From positions 17,192,113 to 17,256,112 of the forward strand of contig CM040092.1 in assembly GCA_022496805.1 (NCBI GenBank): DNA of 64,000 nucleotides, written 5' to 3'. The stretch's first letter is position 1. Each line of letters begins with the position of its first letter. Of this stretch, positions 24,593 to 35,900 are shown in pieces. The translations under genes were made by a program, and so were the position numbers. The notes under the pieces were generated by a model. That model was not told the DNA's origin and ran no database searches. It saw only the letters and a list, made by a program, of their open reading frames with translations. This DNA comes from Pohlia nutans. Its lineage: Eukaryota > Streptophyta > Bryopsida > Bryales > Mniaceae.

Positions 24593-25672
24593 GAGCATCT
24601 CCAACGGGGCATTTTAACCCCAAAGCTCCCAAAATACCACTTTTTTGTCTTTGCCCATTTTCCTGGGCTGCCCAGGCCCCAAAAAATAAAAAATATATTG
24701 ACATTGGTAAACGAGTCTTCTTTCCAATGCAATTGGTATTATATCCATACAATCAAAACTCCATTTAGGGGAATTTTTCAAAATGAAACACCTTAAAGTT
24801 GAAATCAACTTCAACACTTTGGATAGGCTTGCCAAAAAATCTAAGCTAATGAGATTCATTGGACACCTCAAAGGAACTTTTTCTACTCACATGGGTTGCA
24901 TGCCATGAGTTGTGGGCTCTTCCAAATTGGACAAGAGTTAAAGGGATAATCCAATTTGGCCAAAATCTCTTCCTTTCCATTCTACCCCCACCCATTACAA
25001 GGTCTTTAGAAAAATGCTAATGAATTGAACATCTTGTCAAATTGAGCCATGCATCGTGTTAACTACCTCATCTTGAGGATGGTAAAAAATGGCACATCAT
25101 TTCAACTTCTTTTTGGGTTTGGGCACCCATCAAAGCAAAGTTGCTTGGATTTTTCAAGGGCCTGAAATTTCAAAATCTCAACTTCATTTGCTATTATTTT
25201 GACATCCGTACTATCAAATGCTTTGAAAATTTAAGGTATAGTTTATAAGGCCTAGAAGTACAAGATACTATAGTTGGAATGTGAAAAGGTTTTGAAGATC
25301 GTTCAAAGATCATCAACAAAAATGACCAAAGTGAGGTAGTTTTGGATGGGGGACACCCCTCCAACATTTAAAAGTTAAATGAACCGTCAATGTTTGTTGA
25401 ATCACCAAAAGGGCACCCTAGCTCTCCAAATTTCCACCTTATGGCGAGACTTTCCAAGCACCTGCTATCTCTTGTATTGTCATGATTTTTGAGTGACCTT
25501 CAACTCCTTCACTTGTCACTGAGAGCTATATCAATACGACCTTGGCTTTGTGTGTTGTGGATGGGAGAAAAGTCACGCCAACACAACCAGCTGCGAGTCA
25601 AAGAAACATACAAAGGGGCACAAGGAAAGGCACATGGCGCAGCCCTTTGAAGAGCTAGAATTGAAGATGCTC
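24593..25672. mobile_element. Tourist-like (PIF/Harbinger) element, 1.08 kb
   Basis: Ends GAGCATCTCCAACG and, inverted, GATGCTC, with TTA on both sides (24590-24592 and 25673-25675). A 3-bp TWA duplication with GAGCATC ends is typical of PIF/Harbinger MITEs. No transposase is visible; frames within are short. A relative with a large internal deletion lies at 29142-29464, and flanking DNA is shared between the two, so they are also part of a direct duplication. Confidence 0.65.
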
Positions 25673-26173
25673 TTAGAGATAACATTAAAACGTCATGTTG
25701 AATGTGTTATGGATAAACAAGATAATGGTAAAAATTGTGTTACTTAGACTTTTTGCAAACTATGGTCTATCAAGAAGGGGTTGCAACTTTTGCAACTAAA
25801 ACCTGTGCAACTCATGCTACTGGTGTAGTAATGTGCACCTCACGACCTCAAATCAGATAAAAAATTTCAATCCAAAATAGAGTTTCTATTAATACTTCCT
25901 CCCTGACAATTGTCATGCTTATTTCAAGACTATGGGCTTTACTCAACAACCTTTTCGTTTTTTCACACCATGGGGAATTAGAGCCTTTTATACATTACCT
26001 CCATAGCTAGGTTTTATGAAAAATGTATATCAGATCCTACTTCCAAAATTGGACCATTACTTCATTTCTAAAAAATCAATTCCAAAAAATTTGAAAAAAA
26101 AAAAATCATGAAAAAATGAATTAAAAAATATGTAAAGAAATTACCCATAATTTAAAAATATGGCAGCTTTGTA

Positions 26174-26723
26174 CAGTAGGGTCCAAGGCAGAATGGCGTT
26201 TTTGGTTTCCCAGTGGAAAAAAATTCAAGTCTGCCCACTTTGAAAGCCTCTAGAGAGATCAAAAATTGGTATTTTACCTTGAAATTTTTACCGTGAACCT
26301 GAAATCAAGTTGTTAGTATGCCCACCAAACTTCAAAGCCAAATAATTCACCAAAACAAAGTTACTCAAAATCTACCAATATAGGTAGCTGTGGAAAAGGT
26401 TTCACTCCTACCAACTTCGACAGCCTCCCAAGAATTGAAAAAAAAATTCCTTACTTTGATGTTCTTTTGGTAGAAATAAATTTGTGTTAGTAATATATGG
26501 TAAAAATCTCAAGTCTAAAAGATTAGTAAAAAAAAGATAATCCCAATCTACCAACATGTGTTATTTTGCGGTATGCTTGTGGAAATCATTTTCACTACAA
26601 CCAACTTTGACACCCTCTCAATGGCTAAAAAATGGCCCATTTTCCATGAAATTCTTGTCACAAGATAAGCTACATGTTAATGACAAGTGTGCCAAAATTC
26701 AAGCTCAAAAAGCTTACACAAAG
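26174..26723 (+). repeat. Left terminal inverted repeat of the Tc1-like element
   Basis: About 550 bp, near-identical to the reverse complement of 28163-28712; identity stops at CTTACACAAA. The peptide-like frames 26556-26783 and 28075-28329 are the same repeat read on opposite strands and are not genes. Confidence 0.85.
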
Positions 26724-26738
26724 AAAATAACTCACAAT

Positions 26739-27754
26739 CTACCAACATGTATGTCCTCCATTTGCCTCTATCACTACTTGTAACCTAGTAGGCATGGAAT
26801 GACATAGCAGAAGGAGCTTTTGACCACTAATAATCTTCCACTCTCTTGCAATAACTACTCTCAAGTCACTTGTATTTTTAGGGCATATTGAACCATGTTG
26901 AACTGCATCTTTCAAAATCTTCCAAAGATTCTCAATTGGATTGAGATCAGGAGAGTTTGCGGGCCAATTAAGCTTCTCTAGACGGTGTGCTTGCCTCCAT
27001 TCATCACATAGTTTGCTTCTATGGACAGGTGCACCATCTTCCATGAGTAATCCTTGATTCCTTGTGGTACTTTTTCCATAAAATGAAGCAACTCCCCATT
27101 GTAAACCACTTCAACAAAATTCTTTGCAGAGCGCCGATCTTTAGGCATAAAAACAAGTTGTGACTTCTGCCCTCTAGAAAATGCACCCCAAATCATCAAA
27201 GAAGTCCTCCCACTCTTGAAAGTTGGAACTATACAACTTGAAGCATAGCGCTCAGACACAGTTCTCCAAACATGAATTTGTCTAGAGTTTTTTCCAACTT
27301 CAAAAGTGGACTCATCTGTCCAAACAACTTGCTCCCAATCTTCTGCACTCCATCGACAATACTTTTGAGCAAAAGCCAATCGTTGAGACATGTGGCGAGG
27401 TGTCAAAAAAGGTTTATTGACGGCAATTCGACTGTGAATGCCACTATCATGTAAAGCCTTTCGAATAGTATTTCTACATACTTTAGTAGGACACATATTA
27501 GTAATGTCAGAGAGCGTGATGCGGCGATCAGCTTGTAAAACACGTTTTATACCACGAACATCTCTATCACTAAGTTTTTTTCCATATTTTTTGGCACACG
27601 TTTTGCTTTTGTAGGTTCCATTTTCTCGAAAATTCTTCACCAACCTCTGAACTGTTCTAACAGGGATTCCAACAATAGCTGCAATTTCAACTCCTTTCTT
27701 CCCTCCCTCACTCAAACCCACAATACGTGCACGAATTTCATCTGGAATAGCCAT
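26739..27754 (-). pseudogene. Tc1-like DD34E transposase, one frameshift
   Basis: The enzyme would bind the element's inverted repeats and cut and paste it at TA. ATG at 27754 (MAIPDEIRARIVGLSEGG) opens an N-terminal paired helix-turn-helix DNA-binding region (residues ~1-110; GVEIAAIVGIPVRTVQRLV). A DDE_3 catalytic domain follows: WTDEST gives the first Asp (~147), EDGAPVHRS the second, and SPDLNPIENLWK the Glu. Exactly 34 residues separate the last two, the Tc1 spacing. The C-terminus MPTRLQVVIEANG then GHTCW is complete. Total length (~338 residues) is normal for the family. A single-base shift near 27040-27055, between LHFMEKVPQGIK and LLMEDGAP, splits it into two frames. This is either a young inactivating mutation or a sequence error. 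Confidence 0.9.
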
Positions 27755-28162
27755 CAATCACAACTTTAAATCTGAGAATTTGATCTAAAATTTTAACTAC
27801 CTAACCACATGTCCATACATGCTCCCCTCCCAAATCAACCTTGATGTGCATAATGTGCTTCCAAATCAGCTTGTGCATACCTTCACTCCCAAACCGGTGT
27901 GTGTAGACCTTTCCTCTCAGATGAACCCTCATGTGCATATATACTCTTACTCCCACATCACCATGTGCATACCTTTGCTTTCAAATAACCCTTCTCAAAT
28001 CATCACACATTCTACAAGTCACTTGTGATATTCAACTTTCAAAACAAGCATTGATGTAGAGAACAAAAGCTCCTTCATGCGTATGTGGTGTTCAAATTCT
28101 TAGCAAGTGTATTCATTGGGATGTGACAAGTGCGCACAATTAAATTTGGATGTTCTTGATTT

Positions 28163-28712
28163 TTTGTGTAAGCTTTTTGAGCTTGAATTTTGGCACACTT
28201 GTCATTAACATGTAGCTTATCTTGTGACAAGAATTTCATGGAAAATGGGCCATTTTTTAGCCATTGGGAGGGTGTCAAAGTTGGTTGTAGTGAAAATGAT
28301 TTCCACAAGCATACCGCAAAATAACACATGTTGGTAGATTGGGATTATCTTTTTTTTTACTAATCTTTTAGACTTGAGATTTTTACCATATATTACTAAC
28401 ACAAATTTATTTCTACCAAAAAAACATCAAAGTAAGGAATATTTTTTTCAATTCTTGGGAGGCTGTCGAAGTTGGTAGGAGTGAAACTTTTTCCACAACT
28501 ACCTATATTGGTAGATTTTAAGTAACTTTGTTTTGGTGAATTATTTGGCTTTGAAGTTTGGTGGGCATACTAACAACTTGATTTCAGGTTCACGGTAAAA
28601 ATTTCAAGGTAAAATACCAATTTTTGATCTCTCTAGAGGCTTTCAAAGTGGGCAGACTTGAATTTTTTTCCACTTGGAAACCAAAAACGCCATTCTGCCT
28701 TGGACCCTATTG
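28163..28712 (-). repeat. Right terminal inverted repeat of the Tc1-like element
   Basis: Inverted partner of 26174-26723. A few small indels in homopolymers separate the two arms, so they have begun to diverge. Confidence 0.85.
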
Positions 28713-29141
28713 TACACACTTACGATATGTTGCTAAGAATTTGTAAAGTTAAAATTCAACCCCCTTCTAGCACTTCCCATATAATAGGTGCACTTTTGAG
28801 AAGCGACACGCACCTTTTCCAAGAATTATTGATACATTTAGAATCGCATAACCAAATATAGAAAAGAAATATTGTGGTAGGTACCTTGGCATTTTAATTC
28901 TTCAAACAATACATTTTGTTTTACATAAGAATTCAATCTCAATATTTCTTGGTGATTTTCCAAAAATTGAAAAAGTGCAGCAATTCCTGCACTGCGTCAA
29001 AAAAAGTGGTGTACCGTAACTTGCAATCACCCCTTATCTTGCTTATCCATAACGTGTCATTTCCATATTATCTATAAGTGCCAAGGTTGTCTAACTCAAC
29101 TCCTAAACAAAGTGTCTCATTAGTATAAAAAAACTACCTCA

Positions 29142-29464
29142 GAGCATCTTCTGCAACAAGGCATTTTAAATGAGCCTTCAACGTTTGTTGAATCACCAAA
29201 TGGGCGCCTTAACTCTCAAAATTTCCACCTTGTAGGGAGGCTTGCCAAAACACCTTGTTATCTCTTCTATTTTCATGATTTTTGAATGGCCTTTAGCTTT
29301 CTTCACATGTTCATTGAGAGCCACATCAACACGACCTAGGCTCTTGGCGCGTTGTGAATGGGGAAAAAGCGACGACAACCACCATCCACGTCAACGTGAC
29401 ATACAAAGGGCACGGGAAAATAACACGTGGCACATCCCTTTGAAGAGCCACAATTAGAGATGCC
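29142..29464. mobile_element. Internally deleted relative of the Tourist-like element
   Basis: Matches the two ends of 24593-25672 (GAGCATCTTCTGCAAC at left; the last ~300 bp at right) but lacks roughly 750 bp of its interior. The terminal duplication has decayed. Flanking sequence on both sides also matches the other copy. Confidence 0.55.
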
Positions 29465-29490
29465 ATTAGAGATAACATTAAAACGTCATG

Positions 29491-30842
29491 AACACGCAAT
29501 TCGCTATTTATGCACTTGGCCAAGTGCGCTCATTTCATAAGCATATTTGACTTTAAAAAAAATTGGTCAAAAAGTTCTCTAAAAAACATCAATGTTGTCT
29601 TTCTACAATCACTTACATTGTAAACAAATAATTCTTTTAATTATTTTTTATTCTTATCTTTATCTTCTTTTTTTAATCTTTTTTCAATTTTTTTTTATTC
29701 TTGAATTCTTTCTTGTCTTCTTTCTTGTCTTCCTCTTGTCTTTCTTCTTGACTTCGTTTTTGTCTTCCTCCTTGTCTTTTTTTTTTCTTCGGCTGAACCC
29801 TAAACAATAGGACTCTACACTACGGCTGCCCACCTCCCCCCTCCTCCCAATTTTTTTAATTTTAATTTTTTTTGAATTTTGAATTTTTTGAATTTTTTTT
29901 ATTTTTAGCGCACTACTAGAAAATTTAACTATTCTGTTGATTCGGTCGCATTGATATAGTCGCATTTTTGTCCAAATCAACAAATTTCTATTCAAATCAA
30001 CAGATTTCTGTCCAAATCAACAGAAAAGTGTCCTGCATCAACGCGACCGAATCAACAGAACACTTAGATTTTCTAATAGTGGCCGCTGGGTTGCGCGGCC
30101 GCGCACCCAAAGACCCTCCCATTTCTCTTTTCCCTCTTCATCTCCTTCCCCTTTCCTAATATATATAGGGGAGAGGAGAGAAGGGAGGGAGAGGGAGTGG
30201 GAGATTGGATGGGAGAGACCCTCTCCTCTCTCCTATATATATGAGGAGAGGCGAGGGAGATGGAGACGGAGAGGGAGAGGGAGATGGAGAGGGAGAAGGA
30301 GATGGAGAGGGAGATGGAGAGGGAGAGGGAGATGGAGATGGAGAGGGAGAGGGAGATGAAGATGAAGATGGAGATGGAGAGGGAGATGAAGATGAAGATG
30401 AAGATGGAGATGAGAGAGATGGGAGGGTCTTTGGGTGCGCAGCCGCGCACCCCAGCGGCTAAAAATAGAAAAAAATCAATTTTTTTCTTTGCTCCTAAAA
30501 ATAGAAAAAAATCAATTTTTTTTCTTTGCTCCCATTGTTTAGGGTTCAGCAGCCACAGCTGAAGAAAAAGTAGAAGAAAAAAAAACAAGAAGGAAGACAA
30601 AAAGGAAGACAAGAAGAAAGACAAGAGGAAGACAAGAAAGAAGCCAAGAAAGAAATCAAGATAAAAAAGAAAAGACAAAGATAAGAATAAAAATTAATTA
30701 AAATAATTGTTTGTTTACAATGTAAGGGATTGAAGAAAGACAATAACTGTCGGTTTTTTTTTAAATTAGACAACAAATTTATGCGCTTGGGGACCAAGTG
30801 CATGATTATATGGCCAAGTGTGTAAATAGCGAATTGGGTGTT
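29491..30842. mobile_element. Palindromic foldback element, copy 2, with CATG duplication
   Basis: Ends AACACGCAATTCGC and, from the right, AACACCCAATTCGC, flanked by CATG on both sides (29487-29490 and 30843-30846). The homologous sequence at about 25693-25700 carries a single CATG without the element, an empty site. Arms contain long pyrimidine (left) and purine (right) tracts; the centre contains a GCGC-ended purine/pyrimidine module (30085-30470) and a nested mini CACTA element. The long Gly/Glu/Asp-repeat and Leu/Phe/Ser-repeat frames (30073-30678, 30205-30462) are translations of these tracts. Confidence 0.75.
29911..30081. mobile_element. Mini CACTA-like element nested in foldback copy 2
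   Basis: Starts CACTACTAGAAAAT and ends ATTTTCTAATAGTG, 171 bp. It interrupts the sequence TTTTTAGCCGCTGGG, leaving GCG on the left and GCC on the right, i.e. a 3-bp duplication with one change. Its interior repeats CAAATCAACAGA several times in both orientations. Similar in size and content to 60347-60518. Confidence 0.7.
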
Positions 30843-30990
30843 CATGTTAAATTAATGTGTTATGGATAAACAAGATAATGGTGAAAATTGCGATATCTTG
30901 TTTATCTATAACATGTCATTTCTCTAGCACTTTTATTAGTGTCTTGTGATTGGTTCATTAGTGGTATGCATACACACCCTTTGGCATATA

Positions 30991-31147
30991 TCTCACCCTC
31001 CATGGAAAAAGTAAAATGGCTAAAAATAAACATTTGGACCTTATATTATCAAATGCAGTAAAACAATAAAACTCGATTTCTGAGCGATCTAGGAAAGCCA
31101 CCCCAATTCTATTTTTAGCCAGTTTAGTTTTTCCACGGAGGGTGAGA
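30991..31147. mobile_element. Stowaway-like MITE with TA duplication
   Basis: 157 bp with ~42-bp near-perfect inverted ends (TCTCACCCTCCATGGAAAAA on the left) flanked by TA (30989-30990 and 31148-31149). Size and TA target fit a Tc1/mariner-superfamily MITE. The peptide frame 30958-31155 is a by-product. Confidence 0.65.
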
Positions 31148-31181
31148 TATAGCAAGAACTCGTATAAAGTCTGCCTGGTGC

Positions 31182-31359
31182 ATGTTCCGAGAGCAGAAGC
31201 ATCTTGCAGAAGTGGCGAGGACTTCTGCAGGTTCTTTTCTTACTTGCTCAATCCGCTCTGTGTTGTGTTGTGTTGTGTTATTGATGATCTCTTGCAGGCA
31301 TTCCTGAATTCCACTTTGGTGCTGATGATGCCGCGCTTGAGTATCATGCCGGCCTTTAA
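31182..31359 (+). CDS. Two-exon unidentified gene fragment
   Basis: Exon 31182-31230 reads MFREQKHLAEVARTSA to a TCTGCAG/GTTCTT donor. Exon 31298-31359 follows CTCTTGCAG and reads GIPEFHFGADDAALEYHAGL before TAA. Phases agree (phase 1). The second exon ends a few bases before a CACTA-type MITE (31367), so the original coding sequence may have continued and been cut by that insertion. I do not recognise the family. It could be the end of a displaced gene. Confidence 0.35.
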
Positions 31360-31366
31360 CTGGCAA

Positions 31367-31548
31367 CACTACAAGAAGAGGCGTTGCTTCTCACTCTGGA
31401 GGATCCTGTTCATTGTCGCTTTTCTCTGTACACGCTTGTCCTACGTGACGAATCGCACTCACCAAATCCAACCAAAAAATTGGTGAGTGCGAAGTGACGC
31501 CGTTTGACTCACAGAAGGAGTGAAAAGCAACGCCTTCTCCTTGTAGCG
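31367..31548. mobile_element. CACTA MITE (CACTACAAGAAG type) with CAA duplication
   Basis: Left end CACTACAAGAAGAGGCGTTG; right end read inwards CGCTACAAGGAGAAGGCGTTG-like. CAA stands on both sides (31364-31366, 31549-31551), the 3-bp duplication typical of CACTA transposons. 182 bp, with an internal 11-bp palindrome arm pair (GCACTCACCAA/TTGGTGAGTGC). Confidence 0.7.
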
Positions 31549-31559
31549 CAAGCTAGCTA

Positions 31560-32999
31560 GGCGGAGAATTTGTAGTTCATTAGGTTGTTGAATGTGATGC
31601 GAGAATTTCATGCAGCTAGCAGACTGTACTAACCCCTAATTACTAGGTTTTGCTTTTTGCTGACGTTTGTTTCGTCTGTCTTTTACGTTCTCTTGTGCGT
31701 TTCATTGATCAGTATATATCTTACTTGACTTACATGGATAGCGCACAGGGTGGAGCTACTCGGTGGTGATAGTACTCAGTGGTGATGGTAGTTGTAGGTT
31801 GTTGCTCATTAGTCCATAATAGGTACAATGATAGCTAGTTTTTTTTTTTTTTTTCAATAGGCTTCTACACAAGATTAGCTTTCCAACGATACCAAATATG
31901 TTTACTATCTCTAAAAAAATCTTGAAAATAGAAGCAATTTTCTTCATGCTTCTATTTCTCTCTGCGAACTAGCACATGAAATAAAAAAATTAAAAAAATA
32001 GCACATGAAGTAAAGCGAACTAGCACATGAAATTAAAAAATAAAAAAAATAGCACATGAAGTAAAGCAAGCGTCTCTTTGCTGCATAACATCCTTGACAC
32101 GTGCACAAAATTACCCAATGTGGAATAAAGATAAATTACCTATTTGTGCAACTTGATATCAATTTGGATCCAAATTTTTATCTCACAACATAGTACTATC
32201 TCGACAATTTTATGGTAATTGTATTAGAGAGAGATGTGAAAAGCGTTTGTGTAAGAGACAAATAGGAAGACATAGAAGGAATTTTACATCACTTTTTTTT
32301 TCTCTTTTGTATCGTTTGAATTCATTGTTCTCTTCTCTGTCTCCTTTTAATCTTTTATTTTCGTCCTTTGTCCATGAACTTTGACAAATTTGATGTTAAT
32401 TTTCTTTTAACATGCATGCAACGTTTTTAAGTCATAACTCATAACCCATGTAGAACTAAGAACTCATTAGGCCATAAGGTATACATTTTTTCATTCAAGA
32501 TAGTTTTCAAAGTATTCAAAGTCACCATTTGTATATTTTAGTAGTTCAAAGTGTGCTTATTAGGTACACCTATTACAAGCATTTTCGAGAACCCTTTGTC
32601 TTTGAAGAATCACAGAAATTGGGGTTCAAAGTGCAAAGAACAAAAATAAAAATAAAAATAACACTTATTGCTTGACTTGGCCCTCCAGAAATCATGTACT
32701 ATCGGTATACAGTTGGATTCTTACAAGCAAGTGGCAGAAGACACCTGGATTAGAGTAGACGATTAGGTTGACGATTTCCAACACGAAAGCTTGAACGCTA
32801 AGAACATATTTCTGAAACCCATCACTTTATTAATTAGAGGAGGTAATCAATAACTTGGGTATAGCACCCAATGCAAATAATAAATAAGGAGTCACATCAA
32901 ACGTTGAACTTGTTTACGAACAAGCTTACAATCAGAATCTGTCTATCCACAACCAGTGGACATTAGATGTCCAAACACATCAAACAGTGCCTAAGGATG
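31560..32999. other. Intergenic DNA downstream of the kinase gene
   Basis: No gene seen. A tandem repeat of AGCACATGAA(G/A)TAAA-type units lies at about 31970-32065. On the minus strand an AATAAA (32826-32831) about 170 bases beyond the kinase stop codon is a plausible polyadenylation signal. Confidence 0.5.
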
Positions 33000-35900
33000 T
33001 TATCTTTTCAGTAACACGGACGGAGTTGGGAGCCTCTCGATAGTCAAAACCGTGGAATCATCGTCAGTAGGTGCACCCATGGGTTGCATCCACGGCTCTC
33101 CATCCATTTGCAAGTAGGCTTTTCTCCTAGCTTTACCATTCAGCTCAAGTTTAACAGCTTCAGCCTGGACCAAAACACCAGAAAAATGGATGATGTTAGT
33201 TTTTTACACAGATTATGCAGTAAGATAAGGAATGCGAATCAAGTCAATTATAGAAACAGGCACAAAAAAACAGTACTAACAAGATCGGCATACTGCTTCT
33301 GTCTAGAAGGTAAGTTTATTCTACAACAGCTCATCCTCCCTCGAAAGCAGTTCAAACTTTGGTAGCACGCTATTTCACATTGGCACCAAATCATTACTTT
33401 ACTCTTTTAAAACTTTTGTCTTGTGAGACTAGAAAGAAACCTGCAGTAGGTCAAAACACTCACTTGACAGAGACGAACAGCAGTGGAAACTTCAAGGAGG
33501 ACAAAAGCTGAGTGCCAACCATCCTTCAACCCCATAATTTCCAGCAAACCATCATCAGACTTTTGTTCTACGAGACCCTCCTGCGTTTGGCCAAGAACAT
33601 CCAGTTAGTATGGCATCGATTGAAACAGACTGCATCCTGCAAGAACGTTGTGAAGTTTGAAAGAACGGGTAGCTTATTACACCAGAATTCAGAGTGGTAG
33701 GAGGCACCACCTTTTGTCTTCTAGAAGACGAAGGTTTTCCCCACGGGTTTCGTCCACCCGCATAGCTTTTTAAATTACAAATCACAACTGCTCGAATACT
33801 GTCATCATCATTACCAAAGAGATTGTCAGATGCGTACAAATAGAAGGCGTTACAAGGTAGTTGAGTGCACTCAGAATATACGACTTACTTGCTAGGAAGA
33901 TGAATTTCCTCCCAATCTTTAGAAGCATTGCCCCTCTTCCTCACAGACAATTTCAATATATTTGACACACCTCTGCAAGCACAATCAATTTATGTCAGAT
34001 GAAAAGTGTGGATTACAACTATCCGATTGAGCCATGATTTTCCTACAAACAAAACTTAGAATTGCAGTTCTCAGTGGCCAAGTATCATCCCACTTGATTA
34101 GAATTGCTCAGTCCGAAAAAAAGAAAAAAGAAAACCAACCTCCAGGTGAGACACTAACATTACAAACAAACAGTGAAAAAAAGTGATGGCAACTGAGGAA
34201 AAGAAGCCCTCAGACTTTACCTGGCACGAGGAGCCATCGAGCATGCAGTGCAAAACCAACCTTGCGTTAAACCAAAGGTAGAGTAAATCATCTGCAGATT
34301 CAATGAAACGATATTTAGCCAACCATATTACGTTATACAGGATTGCCAACTGCACCGATCAATGCCGACTGTATTAAGACTCGTTCTCCACGGTGAAGAA
34401 AATCAAACCCAGCAAAGCCAGCAAACTCACTTGATTGGCTGTGCGGCCCCGAGCAAGCCAAGGTTTTTCATCTCGCAGATGGTGAAAACCGTATGCCACT
34501 TGAGCATCCATTCCTACAAACAACCAAGCACAGTTTCTTCAGTCTCCATTTATGGATCCTCAACTATGTTCTGAATTTCAGGATACAAACGTTATGGCAT
34601 CGCATTCCAATGGTACAAAGCAGCAAAAAAAACCTAGAAAATCATAAGTCTCGTATAAAGTAGAATTTTAAGATGAACTTACCAAGACTAAAATAATTGA
34701 AAAATAAGCCCTCAAATGCAGGAGCAGTTTCGTTTTTATCATGTCTTTCACCGGCCACCTGCAGATTCAGACGGATACAGTAAATCGCCAACATCATTAA
34801 AAGCACCTAATGCTCTGCACACGGAATGAACTAAAGAAATGGTATAAATGATTTTAAAAAATTACCGATGAAGGCAATGGAACATGGTGTTGGGGTTTCA
34901 TTGCATGCGGAAACTCAATATCTTCAGCAGCAACCGATTTTGCAGGCAAAACTACTGCCTTCCAACTGCATAACACTCCAGGTTGTAAGAAGAAACCCAA
35001 TCAATCCCAAAGTAAGGGACCAGACAGACATAAACAAGACTAAAGATGGAAGCAGAACTTTCCTGCTTCAGACCATGTTTGAACTTTACACTAAAATTGT
35101 TACGAGACCTTGCACTCAACAAGGCGGAGCATTACACACATATCAACATCTGCCTACTATTGAAATGCTCTCCTCACACTATGCTCAGGCTTCGAGGACT
35201 ATTGAGAAAAACTAAAAATCAAACTGTATCATTATGTCAAGTATTCATTAAATGCAGAGACACACAATTAGTGCACAAGTAGCAGGTCATTCCTAATTCG
35301 AAAGTGCTTAAAAATCGAACTTACTCTACACAGCAGTTCCTTCATCTCTGAAGAAAGAAAAACTTACGTATCAAGAGGTACGACCTTGGCGGCTATTGCC
35401 TTCACCAAGTATTTTCTAAGAGAGGATTTAGACGTTGAAGAGAAGTCTCCTCCCTGTGAACAGAGACAAATATGCAGGAAAATCAACCCTTCAGCAAGTC
35501 CCAGCAAACCATAAACCATATTCAAGCACAAAGTGAAAGGAAGCAATCTTCAACGTGTTCAATTCTGAATAAAAATTCCTTTTTCAAAGCCTGTACAAAC
35601 ATATCGAGAATGTCAGCTTCAGAGACTGCTAGGTCTTGTTGTACTCTTACCCAGCCAAAGCTTCGGGAAAGATCGTTTCCTGTGCCAAGTGGGACAACTC
35701 CAACAGGAGGGACACTAGTATTTGCCGAATGCTCTCGAAGCGCTCCCACACTTGATAGAACCCATCCAACAGTTCCGTCCCCACCTGCGACCTGAAATGG
35801 ATTTGCGCATTGAATCAGCTCTCTAACTTTGGTTAGTAATGTAAACATAAGTCAATATCTTTAAGACCCTACAACGTGGTCGGCCAGATTTGCAAACTGA

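Larger units (their letters stand above)
26174..28712 (-). mobile_element. Tc1-like transposon with 550-bp terminal inverted repeats
   Basis: A 2539-bp element bounded by the TA dinucleotide on both sides (26172-26173 and 28713-28714), as for Tc1/mariner. The ends read CAGTAGGGTCCAAGGCAG and, from the right, CAATAGGGTCCAAGGCAG. The inverted repeats extend over 26174-26723 and 28163-28712. Each repeat is built of about three diverged subrepeats marked by AATCTACCAA (26369, 26545, 26736), which could be transposase-binding sites. Between them lies one transposase gene on the minus strand. Length and architecture suggest a recently complete copy. Confidence 0.85.

Noticed and set aside
26556..28329. 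Two matching 75-85 residue frames MCYFAVCLWKS... as a gene pair
   Set aside because: They are the two arms of the Tc1-like inverted repeat.
30073..30678. Long frames such as a 201-residue Ser/Leu/Ile-rich and an 85-residue Gly/Glu/Asp-repeat protein
   Set aside because: They are translations of purine/pyrimidine tracts in a palindromic element, with mirrored frames on both strands and no domain.
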